From assembly GCA_938036435.1 (NCBI GenBank), contig CALHPU010000131.1, positions 1 to 36,521 of the forward strand: DNA of 36,521 nucleotides. Reading direction: 5' to 3'. This stretch comes from an uncultured Pirellulaceae bacterium (GTDB taxonomy: Bacteria; Planctomycetota; Planctomycetia; Pirellulales; Pirellulaceae). Position 1 is the stretch's first letter; the number at the start of each line of letters is the position of its first letter. Below, piece by piece: positions 1 through 8,379 of this stretch. The position numbers and the translations under genes were made by a program. The notes under the pieces are model-generated. The model was not told the DNA's origin, searched no databases, and saw nothing but the letters and a program-made list of their open reading frames with translations.

Positions 1-234
1 AACCAAGGTCCGGGGCAGGGCACCGTCACCATCAGGGATTTTGCCAATGAAGATTCTCAGGTCGAACGTTTGCGGTTGTTCGACAACCAAGGACTTCAGA
101 TCTCAGAAGTGGACCTGACATCGATCTTTGACGCAGCAACGACTCAGCCTCAACGGTTCGCCGTGACGGGAACACGTCTAGCTGATCCGACTAACCCCAA
201 CGGCGGCACCATCGGAATCGCGACGCCAGTCTAA
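1..234 (+). CDS. 3' end of an unidentified protein (C-terminal 77 residues)
   Basis: An open frame runs from the first base to TAA at 232-234, so only the last 77 residues are visible. They are rich in Gly, Thr, Asn and Asp, contain no Cys, and end in small and hydrophobic residues (GGTIGIATPV). I do not recognise a family. A strong intrinsic terminator follows, and a type I secretion exporter pair begins about 260 bases downstream on the same strand. Type I substrates carry an uncleaved C-terminal signal and often sit next to their exporter, so this may be the end of an exported, repeat-rich protein. That is inference from position and composition only. No RTX nonapeptide is present in the visible part. 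Confidence 0.75.
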   Translation, partial: NQGPGQGTVTIRDFANEDSQVERLRLFDNQGLQISEVDLTSIFDAATTQPQRFAVTGTRLADPTNPNGGTIGIATPV

Positions 235-267
235 CATTTGACGGCGTGAAAAATCTAAGGCCAATCC

Positions 268-299
268 AAGGTCGAACTCTCCTGAGTTCGACCTTTTTT
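268..299 (+). terminator. Intrinsic (rho-independent) terminator
   Basis: A perfect 12-bp stem pairs AAGGTCGAACTC (268-279) with GAGTTCGACCTT (284-295) across a TCCT loop, and a T run continues to 299. It lies 34 bases after the stop of the upstream partial gene. It should end that transcript, so the exporter genes downstream need their own promoter. Confidence 0.93.
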
Positions 300-490
300 C
301 GTTGAGCCTTGGTTATGTTTCTAACACGTTAAACTTTGCCGCTAACGCAAGTTACATGGCATTTGCTGGCATTTTCAGCTGTGTTTGTTTCTCGTTCGCT
401 GAGAATTGCTTTCCATGACGCTCTCTGGGGGTAAAATTACACGTCAGGTGTTCTCTGACGGCAGCTACCTAGACAGTTACCCGGAAATTC

Positions 491-2827
491 ATGCCTCCTT
501 CATCCGATTCCGATGCGACTAATGCCGATCCTGTCGGAAACGACAGCGCGGGCAATGCTGTACCGGAATTACCAGACTCGCAGCGCAAAAAAGACCGCGC
601 TGATGCTCAATCTTTCGCCAGCGCGCAGAAAACCTCTCAAGACAATTCGGCACATGCGTCAGAGGCAGGCAACGCTAGTGACAAACCAGCGCACACATCT
701 CTGATCTGTCTTTCTTTGGTTGCGCGGCATCACGGAATCGATGTCAGCGCTGAACGACTCATCCACGACTACTCACTTGAACACGAAGAAGCATCGCTTC
801 GTCGGTTTCTGCGAATCGCTAAAGACACGGGACTGAAGACCCGACACACCCACCTCACTTGGAATCAACTCGAAAAACTTGGCGACGCCTTTCCGGTGAT
901 CGCTCGGCTGACCAACGGTAACTACGTCATCATCGTTGGCACTCGCCAAAAGGACGACAACGGCACGGTCGTCACACAAGCAGCAATCTTCGATCCACTT
1001 GCCGACAAACAGGGATTCATTTACCTAGACCGGAAAGACTTTGAAAACGCGTGGAAGGGTGAGGTCATCCTATCCAAACGCACCTTCAGCTTGCTGGACT
1101 CCAAACAGCCGTTCAGCCTGAAGTGGTTTATCCCTGAGATGTTCAAGCAGCGCACGGCATTTGTGGATGTGGCGATCGCGGCTCTTTTCATCCATCTGAT
1201 TGCGCTGGTCGTGCCACTGTATTTCCAGATCGTGATCGACAAAGTTCTGGTCAACTACGCCATCCAAACGCTGCATGTTCTGACGGCGGGGATTGTGATC
1301 GCGTTGCTCTTCGACGCAATTCTCGGATACCTCCGCAGTTATCTACTGCTGCATGCGACCAGTAAGATCGACATCCGCGTGGCGACGCGCACTTTTGGGC
1401 ATCTGTTAAAGCTGCCGATGAGTTTCTTCGAACATTCTACTGCTGGTGTGCTTACAAAGCACATGCAGCAAACCAATCAGATCCGCGAATTCCTAACGGG
1501 CAGCCTTTTCCTGACGCTTTTGGATTCGACGGCGTTGTTTATATTCCTGCCGATGCTGCTGTTCTACAGTGTGCCTTTGACCGTCGTCGTTCTTGGTTTT
1601 TCTCTCGCACTGGCGATCAACATTGCCGTGCTGCTTGGCCCGTACCGGCGCCGCTTGGAGGCGCTTTACAATGCCGAAGGCGAACGGCAATCGATGCTCG
1701 TGGAGACCATTCATGGCATCCAAACGGTAAAAGCGCTCTCGATGGAACCCGTTCAGCGCAAGAATTGGGACCAAAGTTCAGCCCAGGCCGTCGCGATGCA
1801 CTTTCGCGTTGGAAAAATCTCCATCGCAGCGACCACGATATCCAAGCTTTTGGAGAAACTGCTCACCGTAGTCGTCGTTTTCTACGGAGCGTCTTTAGTA
1901 CTGGGCAAGAACATGACCGTCGGCGAACTGGTCGCCTTCCAAATGATCTCCGGCCGTGTCACTGGCCCGCTGGTGCAGTTGGTCTCTTTGGTGCATTCCT
2001 ATCAGCAATGTGCGCTCTCGGTGCGGATGCTTGGCACCGTCATGAACCGTGAAGCCGAGGCGGGCATTGGCCGGGGCCTACGACCGGCGATCGAAGGCAA
2101 AATGGAATTTGAAGGAGTCAGTTTCCACTACAATCCAACCAGTCCTCCGGCACTGGACGATGTTTCGTTCACCATTGGTGCCGGTAAAGTGGTCGGCTTC
2201 GTTGGTCGCAGTGGTTCGGGAAAAACCACTCTCACACGCATGATCCAAGGAATGCACCAACCACAAAGAGGGCTAGTGCGGATTGATAATTTAGACATGC
2301 GTGAATTAGACATCGCACACGTTCGTCAAAACATCGGCGTCGTACTGCAGGATAACTTTCTGTTTCGCGGTACGATACGAGAGAACATTGCGATGGCAAA
2401 GTCCAATTGCAGTTTCCAAGAGGTCATTTACGTGGCTCGGATGGCAGGCGCCGCCGAATTTATCGAACGGATGCCACAATCGTATGACACGTTGCTAGAA
2501 GAAAACGGAGCCAACCTTTCAGGTGGACAGAAGCAACGACTGGCAATCGCGCGGGCGTTGTTGAAAGATCCTCGGTTGCTCATTTTCGACGAAGCGACCA
2601 GCGCGCTTGATCCCGAAAGTGAAGCCATTATCCAAAGAAACCTAAAAGTGATTGCTAAAGGCCGGACGGTCATCCTAGTTTCTCACCGGCTATCAACCCT
2701 TGTAGACTGTGACCAGATCGTTGTTTTAGAACAAGGGAAGGTCGATAGTGTTGGCACGCACCATCAATTGCTGGACGTGTGCCAAGTTTATCAAGACTTG
2801 TGGTATCAGCAGATGGGGCGCGGATGA
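491..2827 (+). CDS. Type I secretion ABC exporter with C39-like domain (HlyB family)
   Basis: Inner-membrane ATPase/permease of a type I secretion system, 778 residues. The first 65 or so residues are a polar, low-complexity extension. Residues about 67-195 form a C39-peptidase-like domain. Aligned by eye with HlyB, the catalytic Cys and His positions hold Thr69 and a Tyr (in NGNYVIIVG), so it probably binds substrate without cleaving it, although Cys73 is close by. A six-helix membrane region spans about 215-500. The nucleotide-binding domain has Walker A GRSGSGKTTL (~571), signature LSGGQKQR (~675), Walker B LLIFDEATSALD (~696) and H-loop VSHRLST (~730). Its stop overlaps the start of the HlyD-like gene (ATGA), so the two are co-translated. 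No TolC-like outer-membrane gene is in the window. The ATG at 491 has no clear ribosome binding site. Confidence 0.93.
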   Translation: MPPSSDSDATNADPVGNDSAGNAVPELPDSQRKKDRADAQSFASAQKTSQDNSAHASEAGNASDKPAHTSLICLSLVARHHGIDVSAERLIHDYSLEHEEASLRRFLRIAKDTGLKTRHTHLTWNQLEKLGDAFPVIARLTNGNYVIIVGTRQKDDNGTVVTQAAIFDPLADKQGFIYLDRKDFENAWKGEVILSKRTFSLLDSKQPFSLKWFIPEMFKQRTAFVDVAIAALFIHLIALVVPLYFQIVIDKVLVNYAIQTLHVLTAGIVIALLFDAILGYLRSYLLLHATSKIDIRVATRTFGHLLKLPMSFFEHSTAGVLTKHMQQTNQIREFLTGSLFLTLLDSTALFIFLPMLLFYSVPLTVVVLGFSLALAINIAVLLGPYRRRLEALYNAEGERQSMLVETIHGIQTVKALSMEPVQRKNWDQSSAQAVAMHFRVGKISIAATTISKLLEKLLTVVVVFYGASLVLGKNMTVGELVAFQMISGRVTGPLVQLVSLVHSYQQCALSVRMLGTVMNREAEAGIGRGLRPAIEGKMEFEGVSFHYNPTSPPALDDVSFTIGAGKVVGFVGRSGSGKTTLTRMIQGMHQPQRGLVRIDNLDMRELDIAHVRQNIGVVLQDNFLFRGTIRENIAMAKSNCSFQEVIYVARMAGAAEFIERMPQSYDTLLEENGANLSGGQKQRLAIARALLKDPRLLIFDEATSALDPESEAIIQRNLKVIAKGRTVILVSHRLSTLVDCDQIVVLEQGKVDSVGTHHQLLDVCQVYQDLWYQQMGRG

Positions 2828-4311
2828 GCGAAACCGTAAAAGAACAACGGCTCCGGAAACGTACCGAAGCCCGTACCGAAGGAATCCGTCAGCGCGAATC
2901 CAACAACGCCTTGCTGAACGAATTCCAGCCAGACGCAGTCGAAATTGAACACCGCTCCGTTCCCGGAGGGGCGCGGTGGACGTTGTACACCGTCGTCGCC
3001 TTGATGATTGCCGCGGTCGCTTGGGCCAGCTGGGCCGAAGTGGATCGAATCGTAACGGCCCAAGGCAAGCTTATCACGACCCAGCCCGATGTTGTCATTC
3101 AAACCGTCGCCACGACTCCAATCCGCTCGATGGTAGCTCGTTTTGGCGATCAAGTGAACGCCGGCGACCTGCTGGCCACGCTAGACCCAACGTTCTCTGA
3201 AGCAGACCTGAAGCAACTTCGCTCCAAATCTTCTGGCTTGAAATGCAAGATTGCTAGGATGACGGCAGAAAAAGACGGCGAGGATTTCTCGATCGCTGGA
3301 CACGAGAACGACCCGGACTGGCTGCTGCAACGGCAGGTGTTTGTTGAACGCAAGAACGAGTACGCGGCCAAGCTGAACGAGTTTGATGCAGATTCGGCAA
3401 AACTTACCATTCAACGCCAAAACAATCTTGTCGAGATTGATCAGAAAAAAGAGGCCTACGAGGATTACCGAGAATACGAAAAAACGATCGAACGTTTGGC
3501 CAAACGCGGTTCTAAATCCACCGAAGACATGCTCAGCCGCCGCCTGCAAACCAATCAAGCTAAAACGGATTACATCAATCTGAAAAGTCGCAGTCGGGAG
3601 TTGGTCCAAGAAGTCGACACATTAAAGGCGCGGCGCGACGTCTATGCGTCTCAATGGCGGGCGGAGATTGTCTCCGAGTTAGCCGCGGCGTCGCAGGAGT
3701 TAAATCAGACCGCTGAAGAGTTAAGTAAAGCCGTTCGGTCTAATGAGCTGGTGGAGCTAAAGGTCCCCGAGGACCTTCCCTTCAAGAAGTTTGTCGTCTT
3801 CGAAGTTGCCGACCGGTCAGTAGGATCAGTGCTCAGGCCGGGCGAGCCCCTTTTTCGCTTGGTGCCAATAGACGTTCCGCTAGAGGTGGAAGTTGAAATT
3901 GCCGGCCGCGACATCTCTAAGATCCGCGCTGCCTCAAAAGAACAAATCGACCAGGCGATGCGGGCACTTAGTTCTAAGCGCGAGCCTGAGCTTCCAGAAG
4001 GCAGCCGCGTCAGCATCAAACTGGCGTCGTTCCCTTTTCAGAAGCACGGCACGTTAGACGGCGTCGTCCGAACGATCAGCGAAGGCTCCTTCGAAAAGAA
4101 CGCCGCCGGTGGGGCAGAAACAGGCGTGACGATGTACAAGGCGCGAATTCAGCTGGAGGATCCGGTGACGCTGGACGACGTTCCAGAAAATTTCCGCCTG
4201 ATGCCCGGAATGATGACGACCGCCGAAATCAAGGTGGGCCGCCGCCGAGTCATTGAGTATTTCCTGTACCCGCTGCTGCGCTATCAGAGCGAAAGCATCC
4301 GGGAGCCTTAA
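2824..4311 (+). CDS. HlyD-family membrane fusion protein of type I secretion
   Basis: Periplasmic adaptor that joins the ABC exporter to an outer-membrane channel, 495 residues. I place the start at ATG 2824, which overlaps the exporter stop in ATGA; an in-frame start at 2779 would overlap more and add no recognisable sequence. A charged cytoplasmic N-terminus of about 50 residues is followed by one membrane helix (~51-71), a lipoyl-like segment (IRSMVARFGDQVNAGDLLATLD), a long coiled-coil hairpin (~130-310) rich in Lys, Glu and Gln, and a beta-barrel domain. The C-terminus contains LMPGMMTTAEIKVGRRRVIE and LLRYQSESIREP, which closely follows the ending of RTX-type HlyD proteins. Length is typical for the family. 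It converges on the BBP7 gene, 28 bases away. Confidence 0.93.
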   Translation: MSETVKEQRLRKRTEARTEGIRQRESNNALLNEFQPDAVEIEHRSVPGGARWTLYTVVALMIAAVAWASWAEVDRIVTAQGKLITTQPDVVIQTVATTPIRSMVARFGDQVNAGDLLATLDPTFSEADLKQLRSKSSGLKCKIARMTAEKDGEDFSIAGHENDPDWLLQRQVFVERKNEYAAKLNEFDADSAKLTIQRQNNLVEIDQKKEAYEDYREYEKTIERLAKRGSKSTEDMLSRRLQTNQAKTDYINLKSRSRELVQEVDTLKARRDVYASQWRAEIVSELAAASQELNQTAEELSKAVRSNELVELKVPEDLPFKKFVVFEVADRSVGSVLRPGEPLFRLVPIDVPLEVEVEIAGRDISKIRAASKEQIDQAMRALSSKREPELPEGSRVSIKLASFPFQKHGTLDGVVRTISEGSFEKNAAGGAETGVTMYKARIQLEDPVTLDDVPENFRLMPGMMTTAEIKVGRRRVIEYFLYPLLRYQSESIREP

Positions 4312-4339
4312 ACCAAAGGTAGCCTTAAGCAACAGGGAT

Positions 4340-6049
4340 CTACCTGTAGAATTCAAGACCAAACGATAAACCGTGGAACAGAACATCGTCCGAATCGGTA
4401 ACGTCAAATCCATTTAGCGTTGGAACTTGCTGGATCAGGTTGTCTGCTACCGAAGCGACGTTGCCGACAAAAATCAAGTTGTAACCAATTTGGAAACGAA
4501 GGTCAGTTCGAATCTGATAGTGTGCTAAGAAGTTCAGTTCCGCCGCGGTGGAAATCGTTGCTTGATTACTTTCTCTAGACAGTAGCGGCCCGTCTCCTAA
4601 GCCGTTTGTGGAATCAAAATCATTGAAGTTTGCATACACACCCCACGAGCCTTTGACTGACCCGGACCAACGAAAACCAATATCGTAGAACAGTTCTCCA
4701 CCGAGATGTGCTCCGAACAGATTGTTTACCGCATCCAGAGAGGAGAAACTGTTGTCCTCAGGAAGAGTTCCTGTTGAAAGAATTCGATAGCTGTCATCGA
4801 ACCTGATGAACTTGAGTCCAGCGAAAGTCTTGACCACGTCCCAGCCAAAATTTGTTCGATTAAACTCAACCGAATAAAGTTCGGACTGTTTTGATTGCTG
4901 TTGGAAATCTTCACTCAGAAACGGACTATTGGCAATAGTCAGCTCCTCTTCGACATCCGACAGTAGGAATACGCCAATTTCACGTCCAGCGATGGAATCA
5001 GATTTTCTTCCGAATAATAATCGGAGACCGCCACCAGAATCAAATTCATTTAGGGATCCGACTGCCGGCCCGGTGATATCTCCATCCGCACGTGTGAACA
5101 GCAGTGCTTCTGCATGCAAGTAGCACCGAGACGCGCTGATAAGACCAAAGGTACCAAAGTCCTCAATCGCAGGTCCGTCAGAGTAACCAGCTCCCGGACC
5201 ACATGATGGACAAACTCCATCAGTCATCCCTGTTCCACAAGATGCACACGGGCCATCGTTGCCAACGACCGGGGTACAAGTAGCACAGCCCGCTTCCTCG
5301 AAGACCGGCTGCTCGGAAATAGTTGGCCCTGCAGAGAAATAACCCGGCGCGTCTACGCTCTCAGGTGACTGTACAACCACTGACTGAGGTGCTGATTCAG
5401 GATAGGTGCGTGAGCTACTTCCCCCAGAATATACTGGCGTACCCGTTTCAAGGGGCAACGGAGAGGCTGAAGATTCAATCGGCGGCAAAGGTGTCCGTGA
5501 ACTGCTTCCTTGTGGATAGTAAGCCACCGTTTGGCCGGCCGCCGTAGTTGGACTAGCTTGGACAGCGGGCGCAATGGCGGAAACTCCATCTGATTGGTTC
5601 AAAAGTCGAGCCCCCGACTTGATGATCGGAGGTGTCCCTTGCCGTCGAACCACTCCGACATTTTGACTCACTCTTCGAGAAGAATTTCTGATTACCGGAG
5701 GCACGCGGTAGTTTGCAGGCATGCCGGCGTCTGGCAGTCGCGCACCGGGCTTATTGCTCAAGGACACCCCCTGCGCGGCAGTATCAACTTGCGTTGAAGC
5801 CTCTGACACCGGAGGCGACATGGTTAGCTTTTTTATCTTTGGCATCGTCAGAGGTTTTAGCTCAGAAAGCAGCTTCCTCTCACTTTTAACAATCAGTGGT
5901 GGTGCCTCTGCCTCACCAGTTTTTTCACCGGATAGCAAACCGGATCCCACAGGGGAGTTTTGGTAGCTTTGCAAAGCAAACGACTCTCCAGCCATTCCCA
6001 AGCACAAGAGGGATGCGGCGGTCGCGATTAGTTTCAGATTTCGTTTCAT
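4340..6049 (-). CDS. BBP7-like outer-membrane beta-barrel protein with Cys-rich linker
   Basis: Predicted outer-membrane protein of 569 residues. The start at 6049 is chosen because it gives a clean signal peptide (MKRNLKLIATAASLLCLG, then AGESFA); the frame is open further upstream but that part looks non-coding. After the signal comes a Pro/Ser/Gln-rich low-complexity region (about 30-250). Three CxxC pairs then occur within some 30 residues (CATC, CASC, CPSC, about 254-285), followed by a C-terminal domain (about 300-569) with alternating hydrophobic residues, ending in GLSFGLEFYR. The segment beginning RCYLHAEALLFTRADGD resembles the opening of the planctomycete BBP7 (DUF1551-type) barrel. 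The exact role is unknown; a porin or cell-wall-associated barrel is likely. The gene is divergent from the TPR pair. Confidence 0.8.
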   Translation of the reverse strand: MKRNLKLIATAASLLCLGMAGESFALQSYQNSPVGSGLLSGEKTGEAEAPPLIVKSERKLLSELKPLTMPKIKKLTMSPPVSEASTQVDTAAQGVSLSNKPGARLPDAGMPANYRVPPVIRNSSRRVSQNVGVVRRQGTPPIIKSGARLLNQSDGVSAIAPAVQASPTTAAGQTVAYYPQGSSSRTPLPPIESSASPLPLETGTPVYSGGSSSRTYPESAPQSVVVQSPESVDAPGYFSAGPTISEQPVFEEAGCATCTPVVGNDGPCASCGTGMTDGVCPSCGPGAGYSDGPAIEDFGTFGLISASRCYLHAEALLFTRADGDITGPAVGSLNEFDSGGGLRLLFGRKSDSIAGREIGVFLLSDVEEELTIANSPFLSEDFQQQSKQSELYSVEFNRTNFGWDVVKTFAGLKFIRFDDSYRILSTGTLPEDNSFSSLDAVNNLFGAHLGGELFYDIGFRWSGSVKGSWGVYANFNDFDSTNGLGDGPLLSRESNQATISTAAELNFLAHYQIRTDLRFQIGYNLIFVGNVASVADNLIQQVPTLNGFDVTDSDDVLFHGLSFGLEFYR

Positions 6050-6507
6050 GGCCAGAAGACACAAAAAAGTCATGTTTTGGGGATACAAACCTACCCAATC
6101 CATGTTTCGACCAAAGAGCGTGGGGACTTTTGCGGATTCTGTTGATTTTCGCATATATGACGATCTTCGCCGTAATACCGGTTCTGCCCAAAATACCACC
6201 GAAGCTCATCCGGCTCTTGCGGAGATCATCGAACGAACAAGGCCGTCAAGGAAGCCCGTTGGCTGTTCGAGCTTCTGGGCCTTTGGAGAGAAACTCGGAT
6301 TTTGGGACTCGCGCTGGAGTGACAGCAGTTGTTGGTCTATACTTAGGATTCGAGAGAGCGCGGGTTCGGTAGCGGAACCTACCCAAGAAAAATGACGACC
6401 CAGCAGCGAGTGCGGATAAGCTGGCTGCTTCTGTTGTGCCGTAGTCCAAAATGACTATGTCGTGGCGAAATTGGTCAATCAGTCTTACCTTAGAATTTTA
6501 AGGCACT
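6050..6507. other. Divergent intergenic region (458 bp)
   Basis: This stretch separates the minus-strand BBP7 gene from the plus-strand TPR gene and must hold both promoters. Short open frames cross it on both strands, but none shows a recognisable motif or a ribosome binding site. A TATACT hexamer lies near 6340 in plus orientation without a convincing -35 partner. A short GGTTC/GAACC stem sits at 6363-6379. I see no RNA gene. Confidence 0.5.
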
Positions 6508-8274
6508 ATGGATTTTCTTCTGTTTCAATTAAAGAGGATCGCGGGAGTGATGATCAGCATCGTCACTGCCCCCGGAGACTTGCTGGGCATCTTCTGGGAC
6601 GGATCCGGTCGCAGCAACAATCTGGTGCTGGGGTTGCCGTCAGTGATCATTGGGACCATTGGTTTCTTGGCGGTGTTTCTGATGCAATGGGGCGGCACCG
6701 GCGCGATGATAAAAAAATATTCCGATCGGGTGCAGAGCAACACCAATCGCGAGGAGCTATTGGAGGTCGATCTCAGACAAGCCTTGATCAGTCAGCTATC
6801 GCTAGCCGGCGGAGGCGCAGCTGACGCGGCGAAGGTTCAAAAGCTTCGCGCGGAAGACCCGCGCACAGAAGAGATCAGGGAGCTCGGCGATGAATCCATC
6901 ATTTACCTCAACAAGCTAGTCGATCTAGAGCCAGAGAACAAAAATCATTTGTATCAACTGGCGATCCGATACTTCAAGCGCGGTGATTCTGCAAACAAAA
7001 GTCGTGCTATCGAGATTCTCAAGCAGATCGCTCCATTAGACCAACCTGGTCTTCCGGCGGCTCATCTGCAACTGGCGCAGCGTTTAGAGAGGTTGCCAGC
7101 CAATTCGCTAATGGAGAAACGCAACAATATTGAAACGGCCCTCGAGCACATTAAGCAGTGCTTAACTCGCGACGCCAAGAACATCGAAGCGCTCAAAGTC
7201 AAAGCGCGGCTGTTGCAATACAAAGGTTCGAACACAGAATCTCGTGAGGTGTTTGAACAACTCTTTGAAGAAAACCCGGTATACTTTTCACCGCTGCTAC
7301 AGCTGAGTGCATCGGACTCCGAGCGCGCCACGATTCTTGATAGCGCGGCCAATCGCTACCTAGCGGAACTTCGTGAAAAGGACGTCCGAAAGGACACGAT
7401 CAAATGGGTGCGTGCGTGGGAAGGAGTCAGTTCTGTTCTGATTCAGAAGAAGGACTTTTCACGTTTGAAAGAATTGCTGGAGAAGGATCTTAAGCAATAC
7501 AGCCAAGCGGACGAAACGGCAGGCAGAGTGCCTTTTCTCAAGGGCCATCTTTGCCGAACGTATCTTAGCTGGGCAAATCACGAAGTTGGTAACCCTCTCC
7601 TGAGCCTCGAGCTGAACTATTCAGAAGAAGATCAGCGTCGGCTGCTGAATTTTTACTCCAAGGCGTACTCCTACAATGAGAAAAATCAAGCTTTGCTGCA
7701 GTGCCTCGCGAAGCTTGCCGGTTCGAAGTACCCGCAGATCGTCAAAGCGGCGGCCGAGATCTATGACCCATCGGCAACGAATAATTTGCCGCCGGGCGTT
7801 CTAAATCAAATCGCCATGGAAGCACTCAACAGGGGTAACTATCGGGAAGCACAAAAGTATTACGAGCGTGCCAAGGCGATCAGCCCCAACAATCCAGGGA
7901 TCCTTAACAACTTGGCGTACGCCTACTTACAAGCCGACAATGATGAGAACCAATTGACTGAAGATGAGCGAATTTCAAATGCAAGTCGAGCTCACAGGCT
8001 GGTTGAACAAGCCATTCGTTTGCTGCCCGGCGGGCTGAGGAACGCCTCTCAAATGTCGATGTATCGTCACACGATGGGAACTGCTTTGATGCAATTAGGC
8101 AACTTCCCCGGTGCGGCAGCTCAATTCGAACTGGCACTCCTTGCGCGACCCAACGAAGAGGAATTGATACAATCGGTCATCGACTGCTACCAACAATATG
8201 ATCTTGATGCCAGCCCATACCAAAGGCAACTCGAAAACGTTCGCAAAGAAAAACAAGACACATCGCCGAACTAA
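6508..8274 (+). CDS. Membrane-anchored TPR protein, first of a tandem pair
   Basis: A 588-residue protein. The ATG at 6508 is preceded by TTTTAAGG, a weak ribosome binding site. The N-terminus has a membrane-associated stretch (ISIVTAPGDLLGIFW, about 16-30) and one clear transmembrane helix (about 40-60) that starts with VLGLPSV. The rest (from about 110) is a helical solenoid with TPR-like units, for example YLNKLVDLEPENKNHLYQLA near 133 and AQKYYERAKAISPNNPGILN near 450. It probably scaffolds a complex on the cytoplasmic or periplasmic face of a membrane; the orientation cannot be fixed from sequence. The next gene encodes a protein with the same architecture and the same VLGLPSV helix, so the two are probably paralogues acting together. 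No enzyme motif is seen. The function is unknown. Confidence 0.85.
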   Translation: MDFLLFQLKRIAGVMISIVTAPGDLLGIFWDGSGRSNNLVLGLPSVIIGTIGFLAVFLMQWGGTGAMIKKYSDRVQSNTNREELLEVDLRQALISQLSLAGGGAADAAKVQKLRAEDPRTEEIRELGDESIIYLNKLVDLEPENKNHLYQLAIRYFKRGDSANKSRAIEILKQIAPLDQPGLPAAHLQLAQRLERLPANSLMEKRNNIETALEHIKQCLTRDAKNIEALKVKARLLQYKGSNTESREVFEQLFEENPVYFSPLLQLSASDSERATILDSAANRYLAELREKDVRKDTIKWVRAWEGVSSVLIQKKDFSRLKELLEKDLKQYSQADETAGRVPFLKGHLCRTYLSWANHEVGNPLLSLELNYSEEDQRRLLNFYSKAYSYNEKNQALLQCLAKLAGSKYPQIVKAAAEIYDPSATNNLPPGVLNQIAMEALNRGNYREAQKYYERAKAISPNNPGILNNLAYAYLQADNDENQLTEDERISNASRAHRLVEQAIRLLPGGLRNASQMSMYRHTMGTALMQLGNFPGAAAQFELALLARPNEEELIQSVIDCYQQYDLDASPYQRQLENVRKEKQDTSPN

Positions 8275-8379
8275 AACTCCTCAGTTCAACCGTTGGCCAA
8301 TTGCTGGCTTCCGGTTGTGAAATCCACTATTCCACGTCACACTTTTTCCGTTTTGCCCGCAAAGGGCGCGAAGTAAACC

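Noticed and set aside
400-450. Promoter for the type I exporter (TTGCTT ... TAAAAT)
   Set aside because: The spacing is about 20 bases and the boxes are poor, so I cannot support it, though a promoter must lie between 300 and 490.
3181-3609. A 142-codon minus-strand frame inside the HlyD-like gene
   Set aside because: It is a shadow of the coiled-coil coding region; no start context and no recognisable domain.
5896-6395. Overlapping plus-strand open frames of 115-158 codons opposite the BBP7 N-terminus
   Set aside because: They run antisense to a well-supported gene and across its promoter, show no motif and no ribosome binding site.
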